64,000 nt of DNA, from positions 1 through 64,000 of the forward strand of contig JAPPOG010000053.1 in the NCBI GenBank assembly GCA_028818225.1, written 5' to 3'. The notes below the pieces were generated by a model. It was not told the DNA's origin. It did not search any database and saw only the letters and a program-made list of their open reading frames with translations. This document shows, one piece after another, positions 54,816 to 63,805 of the stretch (the first letter of the stretch is position 1; each line of letters starts with the position of its first letter). The stretch is from Gammaproteobacteria bacterium. Its GTDB lineage: Bacteria > Pseudomonadota > Gammaproteobacteria > Pseudomonadales > Pseudohongiellaceae. Both the position numbers and the translations under genes were made by a program.

Positions 54816-54998
54816 GTTGGAGTCGGTCGTCCCTGGTGGCGGCATTCCTCGTTGAGCGTGCCCTCCAATGTCATCATTTACTGACTGTAAAATCCGCCTG
54901 TAGAGCGTGCTTTCAACGCAGTATCGTGCCAGCAGAAGAAGCCGTTTTATCCAACGAATTGAAAAACGCTTTTAACCAAGAATAGTGCCGTCAGAATT

Positions 54999-56192
54999 TT
55001 ACATTCCGGTAAACGCCTGGATACCTGTCTGGGTTCTACCGAGGATCAGGGCGTGGATGTCCTGAGTACCTTCATAGGTATTCACCACTTCCAGATTCTG
55101 CGCATGACGCATCACCGGATACTCATCGGAAATGCCATTGCCACCGAGCATATCGCGGGCTTCCCGGGCTGCATCAAGAGCTTTAAGACAGGAGTTGCGT
55201 TTAAGCAGGGAAATTAGCGGTGGCGCCAGCTTGCCCTGGTCTTTCAGACGACAGGCCTGCAAACAGCCCTGCAGCCCCAGGGAAATATCCGTTTGCATCT
55301 GGGCCAGTTTCTTCTGGATTAATTGATTAGCAGCCAGTGGCCGACCGAATTGCTTGCGATCCAGGGTGTATTGCAAGGCCGCATGCCAGCAAGTTTCTGC
55401 CGCACCCAGTGCCCCCCAGGCAATTCCCAAACGGGCAGAATTCAAACAGCTAAATGGGCCATTCAATCCTCTGGTTCCCGGGAGCTTGTTTTCTTCTGGT
55501 ACGAAGACCTCATCCATTACGATTTCACCAGTGATTGATGCTCGCAGTGCCAGCTTGCCTTCAATCTTTGGAGCACTTAGCCCTTCCATCCCTTTATCCA
55601 GGATAAAGCCATTTATGACGCCGTCGTCGTCTTTCGCCCAAACGATAAAAACATCCGATATTGGCGAATTGCTAATCCAATTTTTGGCGCCGGAAAGACT
55701 GTAGCCCCCCGCAACGGATTTAGCCCGGGTATTCATGCCACCGGGATCTGAACCGTGATCCGGTTCGGTTAAGCCAAAGCAACCAATCAATTCGCCGCTG
55801 GCTAGTTTCGGTAGATACTTTTGCTTCTGCTCCTCCGTGCCGAATGTATTTATTGGGTGCATGACCAGACTGGATTGCACTGACATCATTGAGCGGTAAC
55901 CGGAGTCGACTGCTTCAATTTCCCGGGCAATCAGTCCGTAGCAGACATAATTCATGCCAGCACAATCGTAGCCTTCAATCATGGGGCCCAATAAACCAAG
56001 CTCTCCCATTTCCCGAAATATTGCTGGATCAGTTTCTTCGTTGCGATAAGCTTCGCGGACCCTCGGCAATAGTTTGTTTTGGGCATACTGCTTTGCAGTA
56101 TCCCTGACCATGCGCTCTTCTTCACTCAGCTGTTCTTCTATAAGAAATGGGTCTTGCCAATTGAATGGCACATCGTCCGCTCTGACAGACAT
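54999..56192 (-). CDS. gcdH: Glutaryl-CoA dehydrogenase GcdH
   Basis: GcdH oxidatively decarboxylates glutaryl-CoA to crotonyl-CoA in lysine and tryptophan breakdown, using FAD. The 397-residue protein has the N-terminal [18 protein letters not shown], typical of GcdH. It also has [27 protein letters not shown] at the FAD site, [18 protein letters not shown] and the catalytic-glutamate segment [17 protein letters not shown]. These separate it from other acyl-CoA dehydrogenases. It stands alone, with no CaiB-type or LysR gene next to it. Confidence 0.93.
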   Translation of the reverse strand: MSVRADDVPFNWQDPFLIEEQLSEEERMVRDTAKQYAQNKLLPRVREAYRNEETDPAIFREMGELGLLGPMIEGYDCAGMNYVCYGLIAREIEAVDSGYRSMMSVQSSLVMHPINTFGTEEQKQKYLPKLASGELIGCFGLTEPDHGSDPGGMNTRAKSVAGGYSLSGAKNWISNSPISDVFIVWAKDDDGVINGFILDKGMEGLSAPKIEGKLALRASITGEIVMDEVFVPEENKLPGTRGLNGPFSCLNSARLGIAWGALGAAETCWHAALQYTLDRKQFGRPLAANQLIQKKLAQMQTDISLGLQGCLQACRLKDQGKLAPPLISLLKRNSCLKALDAAREARDMLGGNGISDEYPVMRHAQNLEVVNTYEGTQDIHALILGRTQTGIQAFTGM

Positions 56193-56366
56193 TGGTGTCT
56201 CCTGTATATTTTCCTGATCTTTTACTTTCGGATGCTGCGCTGAAAGGCGCGCTATTCTAGCAAATAAACGGGCTATTCTCTAAGTGGTCGCAATCGCTGA
56301 AAAATCTTTGTCCTCTAACAAGTTATCACAAGCACAGGCGTTACATTTTTTATAGAATACGCTGCC

Positions 56367-58583
56367 ATGGACGTATCCCACATTCTCGATTCCCTTAACG
56401 ATCAACAACGCGATGCCGTGGCCAGCCCTTCCAGGAACTTATTGGTACTGGCAGGAGCGGGGAGTGGGAAAACGCGAGTTCTGGTGCATCGAATTGCCTG
56501 GCTAATTCAGGCCGAGCAGGTCTCACCTTTTGCCGTATTGGCGGTGACTTTTACCAATAAAGCCGCACGGGAAATGCGGGGCCGCATTGAAGAGTTACTA
56601 GGCCAATCATTTAGCGGTATGTGGGTTGGTACCTTTCATGGTCTTGCCCACCGTTTATTGCGCTCACACTGGCAGGAAGCTGGTCTGCCAGAAGATTTCC
56701 ATATTTTGGATGCAGATGATCAGCTGCGGCTTATCAAAAGGACTATTCGTTCTCTGCATATCGATGAAGAAAAATGGCCAGCAAAACAATGCCAGTGGTA
56801 CATCAGTGCGCAGAAAGACGAGGGATTACGGGCCAATAACATCGAACATTACGAAGATGACTATACTAAAACCATGCTTGAGGTTTATAAGGCCTACGAA
56901 CAGGCCTGTGAACGCGGCGGCATGATCGATTTCGGCGAAATCCTGCTGCGGGCCCATGAGCTCTGGCTAAAAAATCCCCAGGTGCTTGCCCATTACCAGA
57001 ATCGATTTCAATTTATCCTGGTAGATGAGTTTCAGGATACCAACTCAATCCAGTATGCCTGGTTGCGGGTACTGGCCGGTAACCAAAATCAGCTAATGGT
57101 AGTAGGGGATGATGATCAGTCTATATACGGTTGGCGCGGGGCAAAAATTGAAAACATTCAGAAATTCAATGTGGATTTTCCCGCTGCCGAGATTGTGCGC
57201 CTGGAACAAAACTACCGATCCACTTCGACTATTCTCAATGCTGCAAATAAGTTAATCGCCAACAATCAGGGCCGCTTAGGCAAAAACTTATGGACAGAAG
57301 GCTCGGAGGGCGAACCACTAAGTCTGTATGAAGCCTTTAATGAGCAGGACGAAGCTCGCTTTATCGTTGATCGTTTACAAGACTGGTTTAATCAGGGGAA
57401 TAGGCGCACAGAGTCGGCGGTGCTCTATCGCTCAAATGCGCAGTCGAGGGAATTGGAAGATGCATTGCTCCGAGTTGGAATGCCCTATCGCATCTATGGC
57501 GGACATCGGTTCTATGAGCGTCTGGAAATTAAAAATGCACTTTCCTATTTGCGGCTATTAGTAAATCGTAACGACGATACTGCGGTAGAGCGGGTAATTA
57601 ACGTCCCTGCCAGAGGAATCGGTGGGAGAACTATCGACACGATTCGAACAGTTGCACGAGAACGTAACTGCTCCCTATGGCAAGCCTGTGTGAACTGTGT
57701 AAATGAAACGATTCTGACTTCACGTGCCGCCAATGCAGTTCTCGCTTTTCTGGAACTTATCGACAAGATGGATGAAGAGTGTGCGAATCTCGAACTGCAT
57801 GCAAAAGCTGAGCATAGCATCAGACAAAGCGGCCTTGTCCAGCATCATGAAAAAGAAGGTGGTGAAAAAGCCCGCAGCCGTATCGAAAATCTGGAAGAAC
57901 TAGTCAATGCCTGTGGTAATTTCGATGATGCGGACATCGAGGTAGAAGAAGGCGAAGGATTCGATTTAACTTCAAAAATAATGTTGGCAGCTTTTCTTGA
58001 TCAAGCCTCTCTCGATGCTGGAGACGCGCAGGCCGATGAAACAGAGGATGCGGTTCAGTTGATGACCTTACATTCCGCAAAAGGGCTGGAATTTCAACTG
58101 GTATTTCTGGCTGGCATGGAAGAGGGCCTATTTCCTCACAAGATGTCTATGGATAATTTAGCTGGTTTGGAAGAAGAAAGACGCCTCTGTTATGTGGGTA
58201 TCACCCGGGCTAAAAACAAACTCTATCTCTGTCATGCAGAATCCCGCCGCCTGCATGGTGATGTCACTTTGTGCAGACCGTCGCGCTTTATCAAGGAGAT
58301 CCCTCAGGAGCTAATTGATGAAGTGCGGTTAAAAACAACTATTAATAGAACGGGGAGTAAATCCAGCAAGAATGGCAGCTTCGGCAAATCGTCCAGTAAT
58401 GGTGCCGAAGTCCCCGAAACTGAGCTATCACTCGGGCAACGGGTAGCCCATGGCAAGTTTGGTGAAGGCGTGGTATTAAACTATGAAGGTCAGGGAACGA
58501 ATGCCAGAGTTCAGGTAAACTTTGATGCTGTGGGGAGCAAGTGGTTAGTGCTTTCCTATGCCAAACTGGAAGTATTGGGGTGA
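56367..58583 (+). CDS. uvrD: DNA helicase II UvrD
   Basis: UvrD is a 3'-5' superfamily 1 helicase in nucleotide excision and mismatch repair. The 738-residue protein has LNDQQRDAVASP, motif I LAGAGSGKTRVLVHR, TFTNKAAREMRGRI (Ia), ILVDEFQDTNSIQY (II), VVGDDDQSIYGWRGA (III), LEQNYRST (IV), VQLMTLHSAKGLEFQLVFL (V) and YVGITRAKNKLYL (VI). The C-terminal LGQRVAHGKFGEGVVLNYEGQG resembles the Tudor-like RNA-polymerase-binding module. It diverges from gcdH and ends just before dctP. Confidence 0.97.
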   Translation: MDVSHILDSLNDQQRDAVASPSRNLLVLAGAGSGKTRVLVHRIAWLIQAEQVSPFAVLAVTFTNKAAREMRGRIEELLGQSFSGMWVGTFHGLAHRLLRSHWQEAGLPEDFHILDADDQLRLIKRTIRSLHIDEEKWPAKQCQWYISAQKDEGLRANNIEHYEDDYTKTMLEVYKAYEQACERGGMIDFGEILLRAHELWLKNPQVLAHYQNRFQFILVDEFQDTNSIQYAWLRVLAGNQNQLMVVGDDDQSIYGWRGAKIENIQKFNVDFPAAEIVRLEQNYRSTSTILNAANKLIANNQGRLGKNLWTEGSEGEPLSLYEAFNEQDEARFIVDRLQDWFNQGNRRTESAVLYRSNAQSRELEDALLRVGMPYRIYGGHRFYERLEIKNALSYLRLLVNRNDDTAVERVINVPARGIGGRTIDTIRTVARERNCSLWQACVNCVNETILTSRAANAVLAFLELIDKMDEECANLELHAKAEHSIRQSGLVQHHEKEGGEKARSRIENLEELVNACGNFDDADIEVEEGEGFDLTSKIMLAAFLDQASLDAGDAQADETEDAVQLMTLHSAKGLEFQLVFLAGMEEGLFPHKMSMDNLAGLEEERRLCYVGITRAKNKLYLCHAESRRLHGDVTLCRPSRFIKEIPQELIDEVRLKTTINRTGSKSSKNGSFGKSSSNGAEVPETELSLGQRVAHGKFGEGVVLNYEGQGTNARVQVNFDAVGSKWLVLSYAKLEVLG

Positions 58584-58615
58584 GCAAACAGGACAGGTCA
58601 TTAAAGAGTGGCGAC

Positions 58616-59737
58616 ATGATTAAAGATTCACAACTGTTCAGAAAATTCCTATTACCGGGTCTGGCCTTGCTGACTCTTTCAGCCTGCGGTGGCGAAACAC
58701 AAATCGCAGCGATTGATGATTCAGGCCTCGACCAGACTGTCTTTGAATGGAAGATGATTACTTCCTGGCCTAAAAACTTGCCGGCTTTGGGAACTTCACC
58801 AGAATATTTTGCCGATATCGTTGAAACAATGAGCCAGGGCCGTATGCGCATTCGAGTATATGGCGCAAATGAATTAGTCGGTGGTCTGGAGGTTTTCGAT
58901 GCTGTCTCTCAGGGCGTTGCTGAAATCGGTCACTCCGGAGCTTACTACTGGCAAGGCAAAATTCCAGCAACACCATTCTTCTCTTCGATACCGTTTGGCA
59001 TGACCAGTTATGAACAAGATGCCTGGCTCCGCTATGGTGGCGGCAATGAGTTATGGCGAGAGTTGTACGCACCCTTTAATCTTATTCCGGTACGAGGTGG
59101 AAATTCCGGCGTACAAATGTTTGGCTGGTTTAATAAGGAAATAACTTCTCTGGAAGATGTGCAGGGATTAAAAATGCGCATTCCAAGCCTCGGTGGCGAA
59201 GTGTTTCGTCGCGCCGGTGGCGTGCCGGTAACCATGCAGGTCAGTGAAGTATTTACCGCCTTACAGACCGGCGCACTGGATGCGACAGAATTCGTCAGCC
59301 CCTACAATGATCTTGCTGCAGGCTATCACACTGTTGCTGACTACTATTATTACCCCGGTTGGCATGAGCCCGGCTCTACCCTGGAAACAGTCTTTAATAA
59401 AGAAAGATTTGAGGCCCTGCCCAGCGATCTTCAGGCTATATTGATGGCGGGTACCGAGGTTATGAACCAGCTTTTGCTCGATGAGCTTACCGCAAAAAAC
59501 AACGAAGCCTTGCGTGCACTGGTTGAAGATCACGGCGTGCAGCTGCGTCGCCTTCCCGACGATGTGCTTATTGAGTTGCGGCGCATTTCTGATGAAGTTG
59601 TTGCGGAAATGGCTCAGGCCGATGAGGCTGCAGCGCGGGTTTATGAATCCTGGAAGCGCTTTAAAGACGGCGTCATGAATTACAATGGCATTGCCGAAGA
59701 AGCATTTATCGAAGCACGCAAACTACCTACCAACTAG
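58616..59737 (+). CDS. TRAP transporter substrate-binding lipoprotein (DctP/TakP type)
   Basis: A 373-residue solute-binding component of a TRAP transporter, anchored by a lipobox LSAC. The ATG at 58616 has AAAGAG upstream; an earlier in-frame ATG (58541) lies inside uvrD. The mature chain has FEWKMITSWPKNLPALG, GHSGAYYWQGKIPATPFFSSIPFGM, LKMRIPSLGGEVFRRAGG with the substrate-carboxylate Arg, and ATEFVSPYNDLAAGYHTVADYYYYPGWHEPGS (residues about 222-253). The last two match the 2-oxoacid-type TakP subfamily. A 2-oxo acid or similar carboxylate is the likely ligand. The membrane subunits are on the opposite strand at 60156-62041. Confidence 0.9.
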   Translation: MIKDSQLFRKFLLPGLALLTLSACGGETQIAAIDDSGLDQTVFEWKMITSWPKNLPALGTSPEYFADIVETMSQGRMRIRVYGANELVGGLEVFDAVSQGVAEIGHSGAYYWQGKIPATPFFSSIPFGMTSYEQDAWLRYGGGNELWRELYAPFNLIPVRGGNSGVQMFGWFNKEITSLEDVQGLKMRIPSLGGEVFRRAGGVPVTMQVSEVFTALQTGALDATEFVSPYNDLAAGYHTVADYYYYPGWHEPGSTLETVFNKERFEALPSDLQAILMAGTEVMNQLLLDELTAKNNEALRALVEDHGVQLRRLPDDVLIELRRISDEVVAEMAQADEAAARVYESWKRFKDGVMNYNGIAEEAFIEARKLPTN

Positions 59738-60156
59738 GCTTCATTAACTTTCGGTATTGGACGTGGTTTGCCATCATCGTCGAGTGCCACGAAAACGAAT
59801 AAACCTTCTGCCACTTTGACGCTATCCTGATGGGTAAGACGATGAGATACCCATACGTCTACTGCGATATGAACTGAGCTATTGCCGGTTTTGGTCACGC
59901 GACAATAGCAACTTACTGTGGCGCCGACGCTTACCGGTTTGATAAAGTTTACATTCTGTATCGCTACGGTAGCGGACCTTCCCTGAGTTACTTGTTTGCT
60001 CATGATACCTGCTGCCAAATCCATTTGGGAAACCAGCCAGCCGCCAAATATATCTCCATTGGCATTGGTATCCTTTGGCATGGCAAGGGTTTGTAGTGCT
60101 AACTCCCCTTCTATTGCCATGTCGGTTGTTGCTTTATCACCCATTATGCTTTCCAT
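59734..60156 (-). CDS. Acyl-CoA thioesterase, YciA-like hotdog protein
   Basis: A hotdog-fold thioesterase of about 140 residues. LALQTLAMPKDTNANGDIFGGWLVSQMDLAAG is the YciA signature (about residues 19-50 of this reading), with the Asp of NGDIFGGW in the active-site position. VAIQNVNFIKPVSVGATVSCY and GLFVFVALDDDGKPRPIP follow. It should hydrolyse acyl-CoAs. The ATG at 60156 overlaps the dctM stop (TAATG); an ATG at 60144 with GGAAAG ahead is an alternative. It is the last gene of the minus-strand TRAP operon and converges on dctP. Confidence 0.9.
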   Translation of the reverse strand: MESIMGDKATTDMAIEGELALQTLAMPKDTNANGDIFGGWLVSQMDLAAGIMSKQVTQGRSATVAIQNVNFIKPVSVGATVSCYCRVTKTGNSSVHIAVDVWVSHRLTHQDSVKVAEGLFVFVALDDDGKPRPIPKVNEA

Positions 60157-61538
60157 TATTGATTTAGAATCGACGGCAACCAAGCAGCCAAGCCTGGTTG
60201 AAATGCTAATAAAAGAAGGAGGAGAAGCTGCAATCCAACGAAAGGTATGACCCCTCTATAGAGGTCGCTGGTTACCACTTCTGACGGGGCCACACTGCGT
60301 AAATAAAACAATGAAAAGCCGAAAGGCGGCGTCAAGAAGGATGTCTGCAGGTTAATCGCAATCATTACTCCCAGCCAGATTGGATCGAGCCCCATGCCTA
60401 ACAGAACCGGCCCGACAAGCGGAACCACCATAAATGTAATTTCGATAAAGTCGAGAATAAAACCCAGTAAAAATATAAGCAGCATGACGATGATGGTTGC
60501 TGATACCACTCCGCCGGGAAGACCAGTTAACAAATTTTCAATTAACTCTTCGCCTCCAAAGCCACGAAAAATTGACGAAAAAATTGTCGCACCAATCAAT
60601 ATCAGGTAAATCATGGAAGTAATACGTGTGGTGTCCAGGCAAACTTCGTGCATGATTTTCCAATCCAATTTACCTCTACTTAAAGCAAGCAGCATTGCGC
60701 CAACTGCACCCACACTTGCCGCTTCAGTAGGCGTTGCTACACCCAGGAGAATCGAACCGAGCACAGCAACCATCAGAAGTACCGGCGGCAGCAGGCCTTT
60801 GAAAAGTGCAGCGGCCAGTTCAGAGCTGGAAATATCGGCGGCCATGTCTTCTACTGATGGAGCGTCCATCGGCCGTACTGTTGCCACTATAAGTACATAA
60901 CAAGCATAGGCGACTACCAATAACAGGCCCGGCATAATCGCCCCCGCAAAGAGGTCTCCGATAGACACGAAATCAGGCGCGAATACCCCTGCGTTTAACT
61001 GCGACTGTTGGTAAGCATTGGAGATTACCTCACCTAGCAATACCAGGCAGATAGAAGGAGGAATGATTTGCCCCAGGGTGCCGGTCGCACAGAGCGTGCC
61101 GCAGGCCAGGGACGGTCGATAGCCGGCTTTAAGCATGGTGGGTAAGGACAAGATGCCCATGGTAACAACAGTTGCTCCGACTATTCCGGTACTTGCCGCC
61201 AGCAACATTCCCACCAGAATTACCGCTATGCCGAGGCCGCCCGGTAATCGACCAAACACGAGCTCCATGTTTTTTAGCAAATCTTCAGCGATCCGTGATT
61301 TTTCCAGCATCGTTCCCATAAAAACAAACAGGGGAACGGCGAACAGGTTCTGGTTTACCAGCACACCAAAGATACGGTTTGGGATTAAGGTAATAAAAGC
61401 TGTATCGAATACACCGGCAAGCTGCCCAATGGCTGCAAACAAGAGTGAGACTCCTGCCAGTGTCAGTGCAACCGGGTAACCTGTCATAAGAAACAGGCAC
61501 ACAATGATGAATAACAAAAGAGGGAGCAGTTCCAACAC
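60156..61538 (-). CDS. TRAP transporter large permease (DctM)
   Basis: The 460-residue membrane subunit of a sodium-coupled TRAP transporter, with about 12 hydrophobic segments. Typical features are FAVPLFVFMGTMLEKSRIAEDLL, LACGTLCATGTLGQIIPPSICLVLLGE, LGVATPTEAASVGAVGAMLLAL and DFIEITFMVVPLVGPVLLGMGLDPIWLGVMIAINLQTSFLTPPFGFSLFYLR spread through the protein. The end is Leu-rich. It follows dctQ with 2 bases between. With dctP it should import carboxylates. Confidence 0.93.
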   Translation of the reverse strand: MLELLPLLLFIIVCLFLMTGYPVALTLAGVSLLFAAIGQLAGVFDTAFITLIPNRIFGVLVNQNLFAVPLFVFMGTMLEKSRIAEDLLKNMELVFGRLPGGLGIAVILVGMLLAASTGIVGATVVTMGILSLPTMLKAGYRPSLACGTLCATGTLGQIIPPSICLVLLGEVISNAYQQSQLNAGVFAPDFVSIGDLFAGAIMPGLLLVVAYACYVLIVATVRPMDAPSVEDMAADISSSELAAALFKGLLPPVLLMVAVLGSILLGVATPTEAASVGAVGAMLLALSRGKLDWKIMHEVCLDTTRITSMIYLILIGATIFSSIFRGFGGEELIENLLTGLPGGVVSATIIVMLLIFLLGFILDFIEITFMVVPLVGPVLLGMGLDPIWLGVMIAINLQTSFLTPPFGFSLFYLRSVAPSEVVTSDLYRGVIPFVGLQLLLLLLLAFQPGLAAWLPSILNQ

Positions 61539-61540
61539 GA

Positions 61541-62041
61541 CTATTCTTGCCTGTACTTCTTCATCGATTTTAAAAACTCAGCAACGCCCTGGATCCCCAG
61601 GAATGAAGCGATTAATAGAATCGTCGTTTTTAGCAAGTAGACTAATGGTAATCCGCTAGATTCAGCCGAGCCTTCCAAGATACGCCAGGATACAGCCACA
61701 TAATCCCAGCTTGCCCACAAAATGAAACCCACTGTCAGCATCAGAAACACGGCACATCCAAGCATATCAACCAAGGCCTGCTGCTTCGCATTCAGCTTAT
61801 TATAAAAAACATCGACACGAACATGCCCTTGCTCTTTCAGGGTGTAACCCACGCCTACGGTAAAAATAAGCGCGTTGATATACATGACCGATTCTTGCAG
61901 CGCGATAGAGCCTATTTGAAATGCATAGCGCAAGAGTACGATCAGGAACATGACCGATACCATAAGCAAGGCCAGCCAGGAGCCAGCTTTGCCAAGTCGA
62001 TCACTGCAATAATCGATAGTTTGGATAATTCGGTTAATCAT
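61541..62041 (-). CDS. TRAP transporter small permease (DctQ)
   Basis: The 166-residue small membrane subunit with four helices. It has SDRLGKAGSWLALLMVSVMFLIVLLRYAF, the conserved ALQESVMYINALIFTVGVGYTLKEQGHVRVDVFYNKL and a final PLVYLLKTTILLIASFLGIQGVAEFLKS, each spread through the chain. These are standard DctQ elements. It precedes dctM by 2 bases and follows a small membrane protein gene by 7 bases. Confidence 0.93.
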   Translation of the reverse strand: MINRIIQTIDYCSDRLGKAGSWLALLMVSVMFLIVLLRYAFQIGSIALQESVMYINALIFTVGVGYTLKEQGHVRVDVFYNKLNAKQQALVDMLGCAVFLMLTVGFILWASWDYVAVSWRILEGSAESSGLPLVYLLKTTILLIASFLGIQGVAEFLKSMKKYRQE

Positions 62042-62048
62042 GCAGTAA

Positions 62049-62411
62049 TTATCCCATAATCCAGGTACGCAAAAGCTGGTAGCTCAAAATGACCAGGGCC
62101 CCACTGAGTAACAACAAAGAAACACCTGTTAGCCAGAGAGCTCCCCGCCGAATTGAATTTGAAGTTCGATTACGCCAACTCTCCGACTTATCGACTTTTT
62201 CTGGTATATGCTGAAACAGGGCAATCACGCTGTAAAGCGTCAGGGACCAGCATAAAGATAGGAGGCCGGGTATTAACCAGACATCACCATCGAGCCAGGA
62301 ATTTTGAAACAGGCTAACGCTAAAAATACCCAGGCTCGTCACTCCCAGGGCGACAATGAAAAGTCGAAAGCGATGTAAAAAAGTAGCAATTCGCTGCAGG
62401 CGCTCTATCAT
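62049..62411 (-). CDS. Small inner-membrane protein of unknown function upstream of dctQ
   Basis: A 120-residue protein with three predicted helices: about 17-36 (LFIVALGVTSLGIFSVSLF), 44-66 (VWLIPGLLSLCWSLTLYSVI) and 92-113 (LWLTGVSLLLLSGALVILSY). A basic linker lies between the last two. No family is recognised. It ends 7 bases before dctQ, so it is probably the first gene of the dctQ-dctM-thioesterase run, but it is not a usual TRAP component. The start ATG at 62411 is divergent from the DUF4265 gene. Confidence 0.7.
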   Translation of the reverse strand: MIERLQRIATFLHRFRLFIVALGVTSLGIFSVSLFQNSWLDGDVWLIPGLLSLCWSLTLYSVIALFQHIPEKVDKSESWRNRTSNSIRRGALWLTGVSLLLLSGALVILSYQLLRTWIMG

Positions 62412-62429
62412 GACTGTTCCTATTTACCA

Positions 62430-62990
62430 GTGCCTAAGGGCACTACCCCAAGCTTAACCTTTACTGGGGTCCAGACACTAATCGGAATTGTTTTGCAGAA
62501 TCCTGAGAAATTGGAATTGCCCTTTCTGGCCGGCGTAAATGATAACGGTGAACCAGTATTTGAAAGTCTAGAAGTAGAACTACTGCCAGAAAACCCCCAT
62601 CATGCTCGACTAATGAAATCTCCCGTTCTAACCAGAAACCTCGCCGCTGGCGATACCATCAAACTCGTTAACCCGGACACTGCTGAATATGAGTTAGTAG
62701 CAAGAAGCGGTAATCTTTGTGTGCGTGTATTTGGCCGGGAAGAGTTAAGCGAACTTGAACAAAACCTGACTTCTGCCATAGAAAAACTGGGCGGGAGCCG
62801 GGATAGGCAAACAGATCGAGCATTGGTGTACAGCATTCACATCTCAATTGGCTTCCAAACCATTGAGCAGCTGCTGGATAACGCTTGTCGGGATTATCCA
62901 GAGACTGTTTGGTATTATGGCAATGTATATGATCCCGAAGATGGCATAACACCATTGGAGTGGTGGCTGGACTTCGATAATCAAGATTAA
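62430..62990 (+). CDS. DUF4265-domain protein
   Basis: A protein of up to 186 residues that matches the pattern of DUF4265: LPFLAGVNDNGEPVFESLEVELLPENPHHARLMKSPVLTRNLAAGDTIKL (residues about 30-80), VARSGNLCVRVF, and PETVWYYGNVYDPEDGITPLEWWLDFD near the end. The given GTG start at 62430 is uncertain: the first 22 residues lack family similarity, and a later TTG near 62493 could be the true start. Domain function is unknown. The gene lies just before yaaA (27 bases), so co-transcription is likely. Confidence 0.72.
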   Translation: MPKGTTPSLTFTGVQTLIGIVLQNPEKLELPFLAGVNDNGEPVFESLEVELLPENPHHARLMKSPVLTRNLAAGDTIKLVNPDTAEYELVARSGNLCVRVFGREELSELEQNLTSAIEKLGGSRDRQTDRALVYSIHISIGFQTIEQLLDNACRDYPETVWYYGNVYDPEDGITPLEWWLDFDNQD

Positions 62991-63017
62991 TTTTAAAAAA
63001 GGAAACGAGAAGCATCT

Positions 63018-63800
63018 ATGTTAACCGTTGTGTCCCCTGCTAAATCATTAGACTTTACTACCAAAACAAAAACAAAAAAGTATTCAGATCCATCTTTTCT
63101 TAGCGAAGCCGAGCAGCTAGTTCAGGGCTTGCAAAAATTGCAACCCGCACAATTGTCTTCATTAATGGATATAAGTGAAGACCTGGCGGTACAGAACTTT
63201 GAGCGTTACGCAGAATGGCAACGCCCTTTCAATCTCAAGAATGCAAAGCAGGCGATTTTCGCTTTTAAAGGCGATGTCTATCTTGGTTTGCGGGCAGAAC
63301 AATTTGGCACCGCTGACCTCAATTTCGCGCAAAAGCATTTAAGGATTCTGTCCGGCCTTTATGGCGTCCTGCGCCCGTTAGATTTAATGCAAGCTTATCG
63401 TTTAGAGATGGGCCGCAGCTTTGGTATCAATGGCAGTAAGAATCTCTATGATTTCTGGGGATCAAAAATTACCGATGCTCTAAATAAGGCTCTTGAGAAG
63501 CAAACCCAGAAAAGAAAGGTACTGATTAATCTTGCCAGTAACGAATACTTCAATTCAGTTAAACCAAAGTTACTGGATGCGGCAGTGATAACGCCGCAGT
63601 TTAAAGACTGGTCCGGTGGACAATATCGGGTCTTGAGTTTCTTTGCAAAAAAAGCGCGTGGTGAAATGGCCGCTTACATAATAAAGAATAGAGTAAATTC
63701 TCCTAATAAGCTGAAACAGTTCGACGTAGATGGTTATTGCTTTGATGAAGAGGAATCTAACAAAACCAACTTTGTCTTCAAGCGCAAACAAGCGAAATAA
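63018..63800 (+). CDS. yaaA: Peroxide stress protein YaaA
   Basis: YaaA (DUF328) lowers free intracellular iron during hydrogen peroxide stress in E. coli and is reported to bind DNA. The 260-residue protein begins MLTVVSPAKSLDF. It has RYAEWQRPFNLKNAKQAIFAFKGDVYLGL, LRILSGLYGVLRPLDLMQAYRLEMG, NLYDFWGSKIT and LINLASNEYFNSV, all typical of the family. AAAGGAAACGAGAAG lies upstream of the ATG. Confidence 0.96.
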   Translation: MLTVVSPAKSLDFTTKTKTKKYSDPSFLSEAEQLVQGLQKLQPAQLSSLMDISEDLAVQNFERYAEWQRPFNLKNAKQAIFAFKGDVYLGLRAEQFGTADLNFAQKHLRILSGLYGVLRPLDLMQAYRLEMGRSFGINGSKNLYDFWGSKITDALNKALEKQTQKRKVLINLASNEYFNSVKPKLLDAAVITPQFKDWSGGQYRVLSFFAKKARGEMAAYIIKNRVNSPNKLKQFDVDGYCFDEEESNKTNFVFKRKQAK

Positions 63801-63805
63801 TCCTG

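Noticed and set aside
56195-56225. CTGTATATTTTC, resembling half of a LexA box near uvrD and gcdH
   Set aside because: The second half does not match ACAG-type symmetry, and it is about 150 bases from uvrD; insufficient for an SOS operator.
60249-60266. CCTCTATAGAGG palindrome in the 3' part of dctM
   Set aside because: It lies fully inside coding sequence for a conserved permease segment, with no reason to think it functional.
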